A stretch of 64,000 nucleotides of DNA from Narthecium ossifragum (taxonomy: Eukaryota; Streptophyta; Magnoliopsida; Dioscoreales; Nartheciaceae), in NCBI GenBank assembly GCA_963920575.1, contig OY986973.1, forward strand, positions 3,308,606 through 3,372,605. The letters run 5' to 3'. The notes beneath the pieces were generated by a model. The model had not been told where the DNA came from. It saw only the letters and a program-made list of their open reading frames with translations, and made no database searches. A program made the position numbers and the translations under genes. Of this stretch, positions 45,979 through 59,510 are shown in pieces. Every line of letters starts with the position of its first letter. The first letter of the stretch is position 1.

Positions 45979-47896
45979 ATGGGTGCGGGTGTAGCTCCCT
46001 CTTCGCTGAGAGCCGGTGCGTCACCAACGGTGACGACGCCCCCTGCGAGCATTACTGGCAACTGGACGTGGGCAAAGATGGCGAGCTACCAGGAAGCTGG
46101 CCTCTAGGCGATACCAGACATAGTTCTCAACAAGATCAAGGATAAGTACTCCGATGAGAGGGTGGTTTTCGAGCCAGAGATCCTTCAGAGAGGGCGAGAT
46201 AGGTGGAAGCATACTCTCTTTGGGCGATTCATTGGTGGCCGCGTTGGACTGGACTTCCTTCGACGCCGGCTTGCAAGCATGTGGTTGACATCCGATCCCT
46301 TCCTCGTCACGGACAGAGTCGGAGGGGTCTTTGGGTTCAAGTTCGGGAATGAGGAGGACCTTACCCGAGTTCTCACCGGCGGCCCTTGGATGGTGGACGG
46401 CAAGATTCTGTCCCTTATTCGCTGGAGGGATTCTTTCCGTCCTAGGGCGGCTGATTTCACCCGCATCCCGGCGTGGGTGCGAATACCAGACTTACCTTTT
46501 GATTACCTTGAAACAGAGGCGTTGAGTACACTGATGAGGAGGGCGGGTCCTCTGCTTGCGGTGGATGCCTCTACGACGTTCGCGGATAGGAACTGCTTCG
46601 CCAGGGTTTGTGTGGAGGTTGATATCTCCAGGCCGCCCATGCTGGGGGAAGTTGTGGGTACTGGTGTGCCGGGGGCTGATCCTGGGTGCTTTGTGCAGCC
46701 TTTCATCTATGAGAACTTGGATGTTTGCGACTTCTGTGATGGTTTTGGCCACCTCGCTAGCAGCTGCTTGAGGAGGAAGGAGGAGTTGCGGAAGAGAGCG
46801 ATGGTAGCCCAAGGCAAGAAGCCTACAGGAGAACAGGGGGAGGCGACACAGGATGAAGCCCAGTTGATGGATGAGGAGAGTCCTATGGGAGCTGGTCATG
46901 AGGCTCACTGTCAAGCGGACATAACGGAGGTTGATGGTGGCGCATGACACATGGTGCGTCTAGTTCGCCGGCGGGGAAGACCGTCACCGGAATCAAAGGT
47001 GACTTCGCTCGCAAGGAACCAGGCTGGGAAGGCGGAGGGTCCACGTGGCGCTTCTGGACAAGGTATGAATTTTCCTCAGAAGGACGGCACAAGAACGGGC
47101 GTTGGGGGAGCAGGGCCTGGGGCAGGGGCGACGTTGCAGAGGGGACAAGGCCTAGCGCAGGCAACGCAGAGGGGTGATGCCAGAGACGTTCCTAAAGCTA
47201 GGGGCCAGAGGAGTGACGTGGCTTCGCCAGGACCACGCGTTCCACTGGGTGATGTGGCACTAGCTGGGTCAGGCGACATTGGCATGGGAGACGTGGCGCT
47301 GGCTGGACCATGCAAGATGGACCCAAGGGGTGCTGGTAGAGGCAAAACAGAGAGAGGCGGTCATCGGGAGAGCAAACCTAAGGCTCATTTTGGCGCTGGG
47401 GGGGGGCCTCACTGGTGCGGGATCACGCGCTGGGTGATTCAAGATGGGCACGGCCGGGCTCCGGCACCTACAATCGGTTCGGAGCGCTCCAGATGGGAGA
47501 GGATACCCCCTCAGAGGCAGAGATTGCGGAGCTTCCACTCCTGGAGGCTGGCCGGTATGCGAGAGTGAGAGAGGGCGTGCCGATCGCCCCGGCCCACTGG
47601 TTGTTCCATCGTCTTCCCAGAAGATCCCACCTGATGAAGACGAGGAGGATGACCTCCCAGATCTGGAGGCCTGTCACCAGCAAGGGGTTGCGGAGCTGCA
47701 CCTTGCTTTAGTGGCCGATCACCCACGCCGCAGTTGGGCAGAGGAGGAGTGCCAAGACATGACAATGGAGGATGATTTGGAGGAGAGCGTCAATGAGTTC
47801 ATGCAGGAGGCCAGGGGAAGTAGCAGCGGTGCCAAGAGGCTAAGACCATCTAATCTTGAGGCTACAGAGCATAGCCTTCCCACTGTTTGCCAATGA
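45979..47896 (+). pseudogene. LINE 2 ORF1: DUF4283 / CCHC protein with stops and a frameshift
   Basis: The ATG at 45979 opens a frame interrupted by TAG at 46105-46107 and TGA at 46945-46947 and ending at 47568. The 3' part continues in another frame (47444-47896), so one shift is needed in between. The DUF4283 core includes GGPWMVDGKILSLIRW; the knuckle is CDFCDGFGHLASSC. The final TGA overlaps the ORF2 start as ATGA. Confidence 0.85.
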
Positions 47897-50800
47897 CCAG
47901 GTTCCTAGTTTGGAATTGCCATGGCCTTGGGCCGCGACGGGTGGCTGGGGTGTGTGGTTGCCTGATTGTGGAAAGAGGAGTGGACTTCGTGTTCCTGCTG
48001 GAGGTGGTGGTCCTGGAAGAGCACATGCACATCATCTCATCTAGACTGGGATCGGGCTGGTGTACCTTCCTCCTTCCGTCTAGAGGGAAGCAGGGTGGGA
48101 TCTTGGCTGTTTGGAGGGAGAGTGTGGGAAGAGGCTACTTCACCCAATTCACGGATCAAGCCATCCATGGAGTCTTCACTTCTCAACGCCATGGGCAGTG
48201 GTTTCTCTCAGTGGTCTATGGCGCCCGATCATGGAGGGGGCGGGAGGAGCTCTGGGAAGTCCTTACTAAGATCAATGCTAGAGGCTGGCCATACTTGATG
48301 GTGGGGGACTTCTACGTCCTGGCAATGCCGTCGGAGAAGCGAGGTGGGCGCCCCTTCCGGTATAGCAGATCGGTGAATGACTTCCTCCGGTTCATCGCCT
48401 CCGACAATCTGGTGGATTTGGGGTTCAGGGGCCCGTCGTTCACCTGGAGTAACCGGCGGTTGGGGCCGTCACGAATTCTGGAAAGGCTAGATCGCGCCCT
48501 TTGCAACCTTCAGTGGAAGGAGTGGTTTCCTCAGGCTGAGGTCCAGCACCTTCATCGCTGTGGGTCGGACCATCGGCCTCTGCTGATTAGTTTGGAAGCT
48601 GAGAAATGCCAAAAGGGTCCGTCAACTTTCCGGCTACAGCAGTTCTGGATTGAGTCCAAGGAACTGAGGAGAGTTGTGGAGCTGGCCTGGCGTCGGCACA
48701 GGAAGGGATCCAAGCAGTACGTCTTCAAAGGTAGGATGAAGGAGATGAAAGTGAAGGTCAAGAACTGGAGCAAGGTGGATGACTTCGACCTGTTCAACTC
48801 CCAGCAAGTCATTCTCCAGCAACTTCAGCATTTATATCTGCTTGAAGAGGAAGGCCCACTCCCGCTCCAGCTTGAAGAGAAAATGAGGTCCCTTGAAAAC
48901 AAGATGGTGGCAGTGCAGCTCCGGCATGATTCCTACAGAGCACAGCACCGCCGCCTGGATTGGGTCCAAGACGGAGATCGCAACTCTCGCTTCTTCCACA
49001 TATCTATCTCCTCTCACGTCCACCGCTCACGCATCATAGAGGTAAGAGGGGAGGATGGGGTGGTGGTCTCAGACCAAGAGGCAGTGGAGACGCTGTTCTA
49101 CGACCACTTCAAGCAGCTGTGGAGGAGGCGTGATGGGAACAGAACCGGCCAGCTACCATCGTTGCCAGCGTTATCACCTGAGGACTCTTCATCTTTGCTT
49201 GCGGAGGTCACACCGGAGGAGATAAAGTCCACTTTGCTGAAGATGGGCAGCTACAAATGCCCGGGCCCTGATGGCGTTCCGAGCGAGTTCTACATCAAGT
49301 ACTGGGATGTTGTGGGTGAAGACGTCTGTGAGCTGGTCCTCTCCTTCTTTCGCTCTGGGTCGTTGCCGCCGGGGTGGAACGATACCTTCATCTCCTTCAT
49401 CCCCAAATGCAAGAACCCACGACGTTTCAAGGACTACATGCCGGTTTCTCTGTGCAATGTCCTATACAAGGTGATCTCTGCTATTTTGGCGAATAGGCTC
49501 AAGCCCCTCCTCAACTCTCTCGTGAGTGTCGAGCAATCCACCTTTGTGGAGGAAAGATCCATCCTGGACAACATCGCGACTGCCCAGGAAGTGATGCAAG
49601 AAATACGCCGGGCACCAGAGAAGGGAGTGCTCATGGCTGTCAAGGCGGACCTCAAGGCGGCGTTCGATTCTGTAAGTTGGCAGTTCCTAAAACAGGTGTT
49701 GGGTGCAATGAACTTCCCTGCAACTTTCGTCCAGTGGGTCATCCATTGCGTCTCGTCGCTGCGCTTCTCCCTCATCATCAATGGCCGAGTCTCTCAGCAA
49801 TTTTCCTCTGGACGTGGCCTCCGGTAAGGAGACCCAATCTCTCCCTACCTCTTCATTCTTTCTCAGGAGGTGCTCACTAGGCTACTCAAGCAGCCCCTGT
49901 TTGAGCCGGAGGGGATATCGTTTGATCGGGGACGGTTCCGGGTGACCCATTTACTCTTCGCTGATGACTGTCTCTTCCTGACAAGGGCGGGGAAGGAGGA
50001 AGCCCAGAAGTTGGTGAATGTGCTGAAGAGATTCAAATCCATGTCTGGGCTGGAGGTGAACCCAGACAAATCCAGCCTCAAGTTCTCTCCGAAGACCTCT
50101 GATCGTAGGAAGAACAGAGTCTTGAAGGTGCTGGGCTTTAGGGAGAAGATTGGTCCCTGGAGGTATCTTGGGGTGCCGCTGGATTTCAAGCGTCTGGTCT
50201 CCCACGACTTCAATTTCCTATTTGAGGCGGTGCAGTCCCGGTTGTCAGCGTGGCACTCCATGAAGCTCGCAGAGGCTGGACGGGTCACCCTTGTGAAATC
50301 GGTGCTCCAGTCGCTGCCAGTATTCTTGATGTCAGCTATGCAAGTCCCAGCCTCCGTCATCCACAAGGTGGAAATGCTAATCCGGCAGTTCCTGTGGCAG
50401 GGGAAGAGAGGTGGACTCTCGACTGTTGCTTGGGAGCAGGTGTGTTCCCATAAGTCCCAAGGTGGTCTTGGGCTCAAAGACCTCAGCCAGTGGCAGCTGG
50501 CGATGCGCATGCGGCGGGCGGCCACCCTCATCGACAGCTCTGAATCCATCTGGAAGCAACTGGTGGCGGCAAAGTACAAGGTTAGCGCTGGCTCTCTCCC
50601 CAGTAAGATCCCCTATAATGCATCCCCTTTCTGGCGGTCCATCTGCCGGGCATTAGATCATCTCCGACATGGGCTTCGATGGCCGGTGACGGTTGGAAGC
50701 CAGGCAAATGTATTACGCGACTGGTGGCTTTTGGATGGCCCCTTGGCATCATCAGCATACTCCTTCGACGCTGGGCAAGCTGAGATGTTGGAGCTGGGAC

Positions 50801-51888
50801 AACTGCTGGACTTCTCCGGCTGGCGGGAGGACATGCTCTCCTCTGTTCTTCACCCAGAGCTAGTGGCCAAGGTGAGAGCTATTCCCATCGATCCCCACTC
50901 TGCTAACTCCCCTGGGCCTCGCTAGGTGTGGGGCACCGCTGGGAAGCCTACCACAAGCTCCTGTTATGATTTCCTCGAAGCACGCAATCAACATCGACGC
51001 CCACCGGCAGCTGGCTGGTGGAGTATTTGGCACAGCCCTGCTGGACCTCGTGTACAGCACTTTCTCTGGAAGCTAGCGCATGGGAAAGTGGCGGCTAGAG
51101 ACAAACTGTGGGAGCTGAGATTAATCTCCGACAAATCCTGCCCGGCATGTGGCGTCGAGGAGGAGACCTTGGACCATATCTTCTTCAAGTGTTCGAGGGC
51201 GTCCGCCAGTTGGAGGTCTGTGCTGGAGGGACTCCATATGGATCATCAGTCTCTAGACCTATCATTGTGCTTGGGCTGGCTACTCAAGCCGCAGAAAACC
51301 GTTGCTACAAGAGAGATCCAATCATGTATTTGCTATACTATTTGGTCTCTTTGGAAAAGGAGGTGCAGCGTGGTGCATAATCATGTGGGGGATGGGTGTT
51401 CGAGTTTGAGCCGTAGCATCAAGTGGCATGTAAGGGAGTTCCTCCTCCTAAATGGAAAGAAACCTCGCGGGCTTGAGCGCAAGGCTTGGGACGGGGTGCG
51501 TATTCAGGTGGATGCCTCTTTCCTTGATGGTGGGATGGGTGTCGGGGTTGTCTGCTTCGAGGGGCCCGAGGAAATCTGGGATTTTTCTTCGGCGTCGTCA
51601 GCTATGTCGGTGCTCCAAGCGGAGATTTTCGCAATTTTGGCAGCGGTTCAGGAGGCTAGTCGATGGGGGTTGACAAGCATTTTGGTCGAAAGCGACACTA
51701 GATTTGCGGTCGATATGATCAATGGGCGAATGCCTATAGATGATGATTGCCGGAGGGTACTTTTGGAGCTTTGGTGGAACTTGGGAGGCTTTGTAAATTT
51801 TTCTTTAGTTTACATACCAAGAGAGTTGAATGTAAGGGCGGACGAGTTAGCTCGTGATGCCCGGGTGAGGGACTCAAGGTACCTGTAA
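47893..51888 (+). pseudogene. LINE 2 ORF2: endonuclease, RT, zf-RVT, RNase H
   Basis: A single frame of 1332 codons with two nonsense codons: TAA at 49825-49827, where relatives have the Gln of GLRQGDP, and TAG at 50923-50925. The endonuclease begins MTRFLVWNCHGLG and has SDHRPLL, but its GDFN motif reads GDFY (Tyr codon at 48313-48315), so it may already lack activity. RT has SLCNVLYK, GDPISPYLFIL and LLFADDCLFL. zf-RVT has CPACGVEEETLDHIFFKC. RNase H has VDASFLDGG, LQAEIFAIL and ESDTRFAVDM. The start is the ATG at 47893, in the ATGA overlap, rather than upstream TTG or CTG codons. Confidence 0.93.
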
Positions 51889-51932
51889 GCCTTTAGGGCT
51901 ATAGCTTCGGCTCAACTTCTTAAAAAAAAAAA

Positions 51933-51946
51933 AACCATGAAAAAGT
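51933..51946. repeat. Target-site duplication of LINE 2, right copy
   Basis: aaccatgaaaaagt, immediately after the poly-A tail. Confidence 0.92.
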
Positions 51947-52238
51947 TCTCAGCTTCACCTTCATCTACATCCTCCACTTATACCTGAATATTCCATTTTT
52001 AAGTAACTAAAAGAGCTATATGACAATAATCAAGATTTTCAAGCTTTTTGATGTAAATTTGATTTTTTTTTAGAGCATTTATATAAAAATCAAACTTTTC
52101 TTGGGGTTATAGGTCAATAACCCATTTTATAATAAAAAAATAATACTTGTTTGAATAAAAATCTTGGAAGCCACATGTTTTACTCGGCCTTTCGAATCTC
52201 AAGAAAGACAGTCTCGGCCTCTCAGGCCACCAGCACAA

Positions 52239-52280
52239 TTTATATCACTGCTTCAGTGTTCATTTATATCACTGCTTCAG
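52239..52280 (+). promoter_or_regulatory. Duplicated TATA-like 18-mer before the AKR gene
   Basis: tttatatcactgcttcag occurs at 52239-52256 and again at 52263-52280, about 110-155 bp before the AKR start codon. Both copies contain TTATAT, so either could act as a TATA box. Function is inferred from position. Confidence 0.45.
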
Positions 52281-52392
52281 ATCCCAATGCACATTTTTCC
52301 CCGTCGGGGCTTCTAATCTCTCTTTCTCTACAAACACCCCCAGCAAGCCATCAGCATCTAGAGCCTCCTCTGAGTGTGTGCGGGGGGTGGCA

Positions 52393-54331
<1,939 letters not shown>

Positions 54332-54715
54332 AGAGACCATCAACACTTCTTTATTCGGACACCAAATCCAAATCGAGCCAGATCCCTCCCTAATCAGATG
54401 CGTCTCCAGACTCCAGCCAGCTTTATATTATAGTAATTAGGGTCTCCAACCACCGCTTCTGTTCTGCTCTACTTCACTCAAACTTCGCTTTAAATATTTT
54501 CACAAACTTAAACTTTGGATGTAGCAACATTGATGACAGACAGGCACACCAACTGTTTTCAAACTGGGTTTATGATTCATTTTAGAGTGATGATGGATGA
54601 TTGTGGGTGGCTATTGTATGATCCCCAACACACATGAGTTAGTCTCATCTGGCTCAAGAATTTTAGACTCGTTTCTGATGGTTTATCTAATATTTCAATT
54701 CTAAGTAGGCGTGGC

Positions 54716-56658
54716 CAGGGATGGCAATTTGCCCCGTCCAACGGGTCCCATCCCACCCCATCCCTAATGGGGTGGGTTCGGGGGACCCTAAACGGGTTTG
54801 GAATCGGACTTGGGTACGTGTGTAAAACCCTGATAGGGGTTGGGGCGGGGTCGGGGAAGGACACCCCCTTCTTGCCCCGTCTTGAGTGGATATTTATAAT
54901 AATTAATATAGTGATATCTTACACCATTATAATTCGTTTTCCTAAAAAGTCTTAACCTAATCAACCACTTACTTCATTTAATGCATCTTTATATCCCAAA
55001 TTTCTAATCTACATCTATATTCTATCATTTAGTTTTGTTTGGATTGCTTTTTAAGATAATAACTCTTTAGCCTCCGTTAGGTTCAGGATTAAGGGGAATA
55101 GGGTTAACGGGGGTTAGGGGTAGAAAAGTGGGGATAAGAAATGGGGATAAGCTTAATCCATTTTTTGTATTTGGCTCAAAAACATGGGTAAATTAGTGGG
55201 TTAAGATTGGGATAATGGTAAGAATTGTAAAATGTATAAAATATATAATATTATAATAGTGGGTAAGCTATTGGGTTAAGATTATAATATTTGGATTAAT
55301 TATAGTGTTAATTCAAATATTTGTACGTAAAGTGTATAAAATTTATAATATTGTAATAGTGGGTAAGCTAGTGGGTTAAGATTATATTATCAGCCCTGAC
55401 CCAGATAACCCATCCGAATCGACGGCGTGAGTCTACCCTAAATACAGAAAATGTCTTTAACCCCGGGTGTACTGAGAATTTGATCAAGAATTATGAAAAT
55501 CTTGACATGCTTTGCATTTAAGCTTATAATATTTTAATTTTTTATTAAATCAAGTTTGGATATTTGCACGTAAACCATACAAATTTTATATTATTATATT
55601 ATTGCATATAATAGGGTAAAAATATATTATAATAAAGTATAATATCCCTATTCTGTCGATGCCCGCTCATTTGCCATCGCTGTTAGCGACGTCCGGTTGT
55701 CCTCCACCGGATCGTATATATTATTTAATAAAATAAAATATTATTATTTTAATATTAATAAAATAATATAATAATATTAAAATGGTGACATGGTAATGCA
55801 TTCCATCCGCACGTGACCCAGTACCCAGTCCTCATCCTCTTCTCCGTCAGCTAGCGGTGATGGATCGTCGGATCAGGCTCGGAGTTGGTCGGAGGAGAGT
55901 CGCGGTGACGAGGGGGTGTCGGATCTGGAACTGAATGGGGTCGGGAAGGCCGGAGGCGACGGGGACGGCGATGTTGAGTGGTGGCGGTGCCGGATCTGCG
56001 AGAGGGGAAGCTCGAGTTGGGGTTCCGTCGGCAAGGAGGTAGTCGAGCTCGGGGTCAGAGCCACGGTGACAGAGAAGATAGTCGCCGGCGTACTCGGGTA
56101 AGACCGAGGTGGCGAGAAAACTCGGAGAAGTCGCGGCTTTGCTGGGGACTGGAGAAGAGGACGGCGGTGGTCGAGATGGATAGGGGCTCGCAGCGATGTG
56201 GCGGCGAGCTAGAGAGGAAGGAGGGACTGGAGGAGAATAGAGGATGGAGGAGAGGAGAGGTAGAGGGAGGATGTGAGAGAGGTAATGCCGGGGAAGGGGA
56301 CGGCTTCATCGATGGATGTGATCGTCGGAGAGAGAGGTCCGCGGCTGGAACTCTCTAAGCGAGAGAAAGGATTCTTTTAACCCCAAAAATAGACTTGGCC
56401 CACGCTACCCCGATCTTCTTATCCCCATTCTGTTTGTGGATAAGAACCGGGTTAAGGGTCAAACGAGAGCTTAGTGTGTTATTAGATATAATGTATTCAA
56501 TATGTCAAAAAAATTTGGGACAAGGTAGAGCGGGGTGAGAGCGGGTTTCATGTGTACGAGTCGGGGTGCAGTAACTATCCGAGCGGAACGGGGTCGGGTG
56601 CTAGGTTAGGTTGCAGGGTCGGGGTCAGGGAAGGAGGACCCGTCCCGTTGCCATCCCG
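54716..56658. mobile_element. hAT-like element with GC-rich repetitive ends
   Basis: It begins cagggatggcaat, with repeated ggggtcggggt-type blocks, and ends with matching blocks and gttgccatccc. Flanks ggcgtggc and aggcgcca agree poorly as an 8-bp duplication. No transposase. It contains the Harbinger-type element at 55070-56470. Confidence 0.5.
55070..56470. mobile_element. Harbinger-type non-autonomous element nested in the hAT-like element
   Basis: TTA occurs at both borders (55067-55069 and 56471-56473). The inverted ends are similar but imperfect (gcctccgttaggtt; reverse-complemented right end gctctcgtttgacc), with shared ggataag and aatgggg blocks. At 55391-55440 it carries a relic resembling the ends of the solo LTR family at 32-37 kb. 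The GC-rich right half (55800-56350) gives only composition-driven open frames. Confidence 0.5.
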
Positions 56659-56853
56659 AGGCGCCATCCTTAGGCGAGCTGCCAGCCAAAGGCATTAATA
56701 TTGCTCTGTTGTGAAATCAGGACACATTCATAGGAGGCTAATGTTTAATTTCATTTCACTGGAGAATGATTTTTTGTAAACATATTACCTCTAATTCGAG
56801 ATTAGATATATAGCCAAAAACTATATATAGGCTAAAAAAAAAGCTACTGTATC

Positions 56854-57688
56854 CTACACAAGAGGTCCACCGGTCAAGAACTCGGTGAAGGCCAGCGCCA
56901 CCAGGCCGACCATGGCGAACCTCCCGTTCCACATCTCGGCGTCGGACGTCATCAGCCCATTGGACTTCGACTGCGCGCTCACGCCCTGGAAGAGCGGCAC
57001 CAGCGAGGCCACCGACAGCAACACAGCCGTGAAGACGAACCATGGCACCCCACCGTTGGCCAACTGCTCCGCCAAGTCCTGCCCCCTCGCCGCCTCGATG
57101 GCCAACGCCGATACGAACCCGATCATGGCCAGCCTGCCGTTGATCCTCTCCGGCGCGGGCCCGCTGAACGCCAGCACGTCCGAGAACTTGGTACTGACCT
57201 GTAATTACACGTCGACACGTACGTATTGTTCACTTCCATTATTAATTGGTCCAAAAAAATAAGTTTATATATTTATAGACTAGCAATCGATTTGTTGGCG
57301 AATTTTATGTTAATGGAGATCTCTTAATTAGTGCATACCTTGTTGGAAGATTTAGGAGGGTTTGGAATTGGAGGTGTGACTGGTGTCGTCGATTTTTTCG
57401 GTGTAGTCGATTCCTCCTGGGGGTTTTCCTGTTTTATAATTAGACAAAATGGATGTTATTCTACAATTAATAGCGAGCTGAGTTTGAGTTTGAGTTTGAT
57501 ACTATATATCTAGGCAAAGATAATAATAAAAAACTCACCTTAGCTGCCTCACACCGGACGCGCATGCCACCGGCGGCGCGCTGACGTGGGGCTAGGAGAA
57601 TCGAGGAAAGCCCTGCTGATTGGCTCCTCAAGCCAGCACGTGGCATGGAGATTGCCATGTAGGAGTGCAATGTCGCTGACGTGGCCAT
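56854..57688 (-). CDS. ELIP: Early light-induced protein (ELIP), chloroplast thylakoid
   Basis: Minus-strand exons 57688-57539, 57428-57339 and 57198-56854 are in phase, giving 194 residues, typical for ELIPs. Exon 1 is a plastid transit-like peptide rich in Ser, Ala and Arg ending RVRCEAAK. Exon 2 is a Pro/Thr linker. Exon 3 has three membrane helices: helix I with [12 protein letters not shown] (97-108), helix II about 132-150, and helix III with [17 protein letters not shown] (168 on). The E..NGR pigment-binding motifs match the light-harvesting superfamily. ELIPs accumulate under high light and bind free chlorophyll to limit photodamage. The ATG at 57688 is chosen because it precedes the transit-like region; longer openings lack a methionine in context. 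Confidence 0.95.
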
Positions 57689-57796
57689 TATGGTTCTCAG
57701 GAGTATTCTTGATGAAACTATGGAAGCAGGAGTGGAAGGCGGTGGTGTTGGAGGACTTGGTTTGGCACAGCTTCCCAAGGAGACTTGGGTGAGTTG

Positions 57797-57803
57797 TTTT
57801 ATA
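57797..57803 (-). promoter_or_regulatory. TATA box of the ELIP gene
   Basis: The minus strand reads ctctataaaac, about 110 bp before the ELIP start codon. ACGT cores lie further upstream (tacgttacgtgg near 57890 and cacgtg near 58073), the kind bound by bZIP light regulators; their role here is inferred. Confidence 0.6.
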
Positions 57804-58207
57804 GAGGGGTTTGGTGGGGGAGGGGACGGCCATAGGGTGGCCGGAAGGAGTCCGCGTCAGCTCCTCGGCGTGGGCCGCGAGATCTATACGTTACGTGGAC
57901 GTCGTCGTCCTCACATGAGGGTTGGCGACGACGTGGACGTGATTCCGGCCGTGAACGTGGAGGGGGAATCGGGAAACGTCTAGAGAGAGAAAGGGCTCTC
58001 CCTCCTGTGAACTGTTCTGTTCGAGGTATCGTCGCTTTAGTTGATGGCGACGTTTGCCGATCGGCCGAGGTGCACGTGACTTCAATTAATTGAAGGTCTT
58101 TGGACTTAGCTGAGGTCGGTTGGTAACGTTGGAACGGGTGATTCAGGGCAACGAAGGTGTAAGAAATTTTACACAAGTGATTGTCGATACGGGTAATAGC
58201 TATTTTT

Positions 58208-59510
58208 TTATACTCTTGGTTTGGAATTGTAGGAGTTTTTTAATGGCAGCTGAGTAAAACAACTCCCAATATTCTCATCAAATATATACCGTATAAGATT
58301 GTACCTTGATGCGATAACAATTCCCAAATGCATTGAGTCCATCCAATACATCTCTAGTGTCCACGGCTCGAACCAATTCAATGAGAATAATAAATTAGCT
58401 ACTAAATTCATATCTGGATAAAGCTGATCATATAGATCCTTATTTTATTGAATCTCTTCCATAAGCTCGAATCGTACTTAAGACCAATATTTTTCACCAT
58501 ACCCAATTAGTGCAGCTATCGCCCTTAATCCACAATGACTATCAGGTTGAACGTCAACAATGTGAGAAATATAACACTACAAAGACACATGTAATTTATC
58601 AATGTAGGTATCACGAATGGGTGGAACTGGAGAGTGATCATGGGTCGTTTGAGAATTGCGAACCCCCTCCCCCCTCCCACATCTCCCTCGAAACGTTGCA
58701 GTCGGTTGAGTAACCCTAGGTTCTAAAGTGAATGCATATACAAAAGAAGGTATGTGACGTCTACTTTGCTCATCTATGCCTGTAGGTCGACCAATATTTT
58801 TCGTGTTGTACGAAGGGGCTCGAATTCTACTTTGAGATGGATTCGTCATATCAAAAATTATGTCTATCATATACTCTCGCATATGTGTATCGATCACATT
58901 TAATATTTCAACAACATGTGATGTCATGTTTGGTTGTACTCCCTCGTCATTAAACCCATGCACGTGCATAGACAACCTCCTCTAATGAGCATCGATACTA
59001 TGTAGCGGAATTGGAATGGAAAAGGAACGGTAATGTGCAAGATCGTGCACGATGACAATCCGTATACTATTTTGATTGAATAGTTGCAAAATACTAAGAA
59101 TTTCACGAGGTGCGATGTTGTTGGTCATGTCGACCATAAATTCTTTCTCCATTGGTTTTAACCTACACGAGTTTTCATGGCCATCAATATATTCTGTTGA
59201 TTGATAGTTATGGAAACCACAGATAACCCTTAAACCCCACATCACACCATCTTGAAGTATTAGTATACCCTCGCATCTCAAATGGGCATTCACATTTTTT
59301 AGTTCCAGTATTTTTTTAAGGATTGGCCATCAACCATATTTGGTGTCGGTTATTACTTTCCTCCTCTTTCACAAGATGGCACTTTGGCAGCTTGCCGCCT
59401 TTTAATTTAGCAAAATTTTTAATAACCACCACAATACCATTCTCCTGACCAATTATCTTCGCTCAATTTATCATATCTTCTCTGCTTTCAAATATCTATA
59501 TAAAAAAATA
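58208..59510 (-). pseudogene. Decayed MULE transposase with FAR1 and OTU-like regions
   Basis: Reading the minus strand from 59510: QENGIVVVIK (complement of about 59418-59450), then GTKKCECPFEMRG, CGFHNYQSTEYIDGH and RLKPMEKEFMVDMTNN, which is the FAR1-type DNA-binding region of plant MULEs. The transposase core is missing. From 58975 a linker with GRPTGIDEQSRRHIPS is followed, in one frame with three stops, by HIVDVQPDSHCGLRAIAAL and WMDSMHLGIVIASRYN, which resembles the OTU cysteine-protease-like domain of some MULEs (family form DGHCGFRA). Frameshifts and stops preclude a product. Confidence 0.72.

Larger units (their letters stand above)
45916..51932 (+). mobile_element. LINE 2: near-complete L1-type non-LTR retrotransposon
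   Basis: About 6.0 kb: a short 5' UTR, ORF1 (from 45979), ORF2 (47893-51888), a short 3' UTR ending ggctcaacttctt and a poly-A tail at 51922-51932. Flanked by a 14-bp duplication. It is inserted inside a MULE. Disabled only by a few point changes. Clearly related to LINE 1 in domain order, but a different lineage. Confidence 0.95.
45510..52123. mobile_element. Mutator-like element split by LINE 2
   Basis: Left arm 45510 to about 45650 and right arm about 51985-52123 are inverted repeats (anchors aaaagtttgattttta, gaaaatcttgattattgtca, agttacttaaaaatg). The flanking 9-bp duplication is attttataa at 45501-45509 and 52124-52132, exact. Without LINE 2 the element is about 580 bp. It ends 270 bp before the AKR start codon, within the likely promoter. 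Confidence 0.85.

Noticed and set aside
46185..51188. Numerous minus-strand frames across LINE 2
   Set aside because: Antisense shadows of GC-rich LINE coding sequence.
55873..56358. GC-rich open frames on both strands in the nested Harbinger element
   Set aside because: Low-complexity Ser/Pro or Arg/Glu frames without domains, inside a mobile element.
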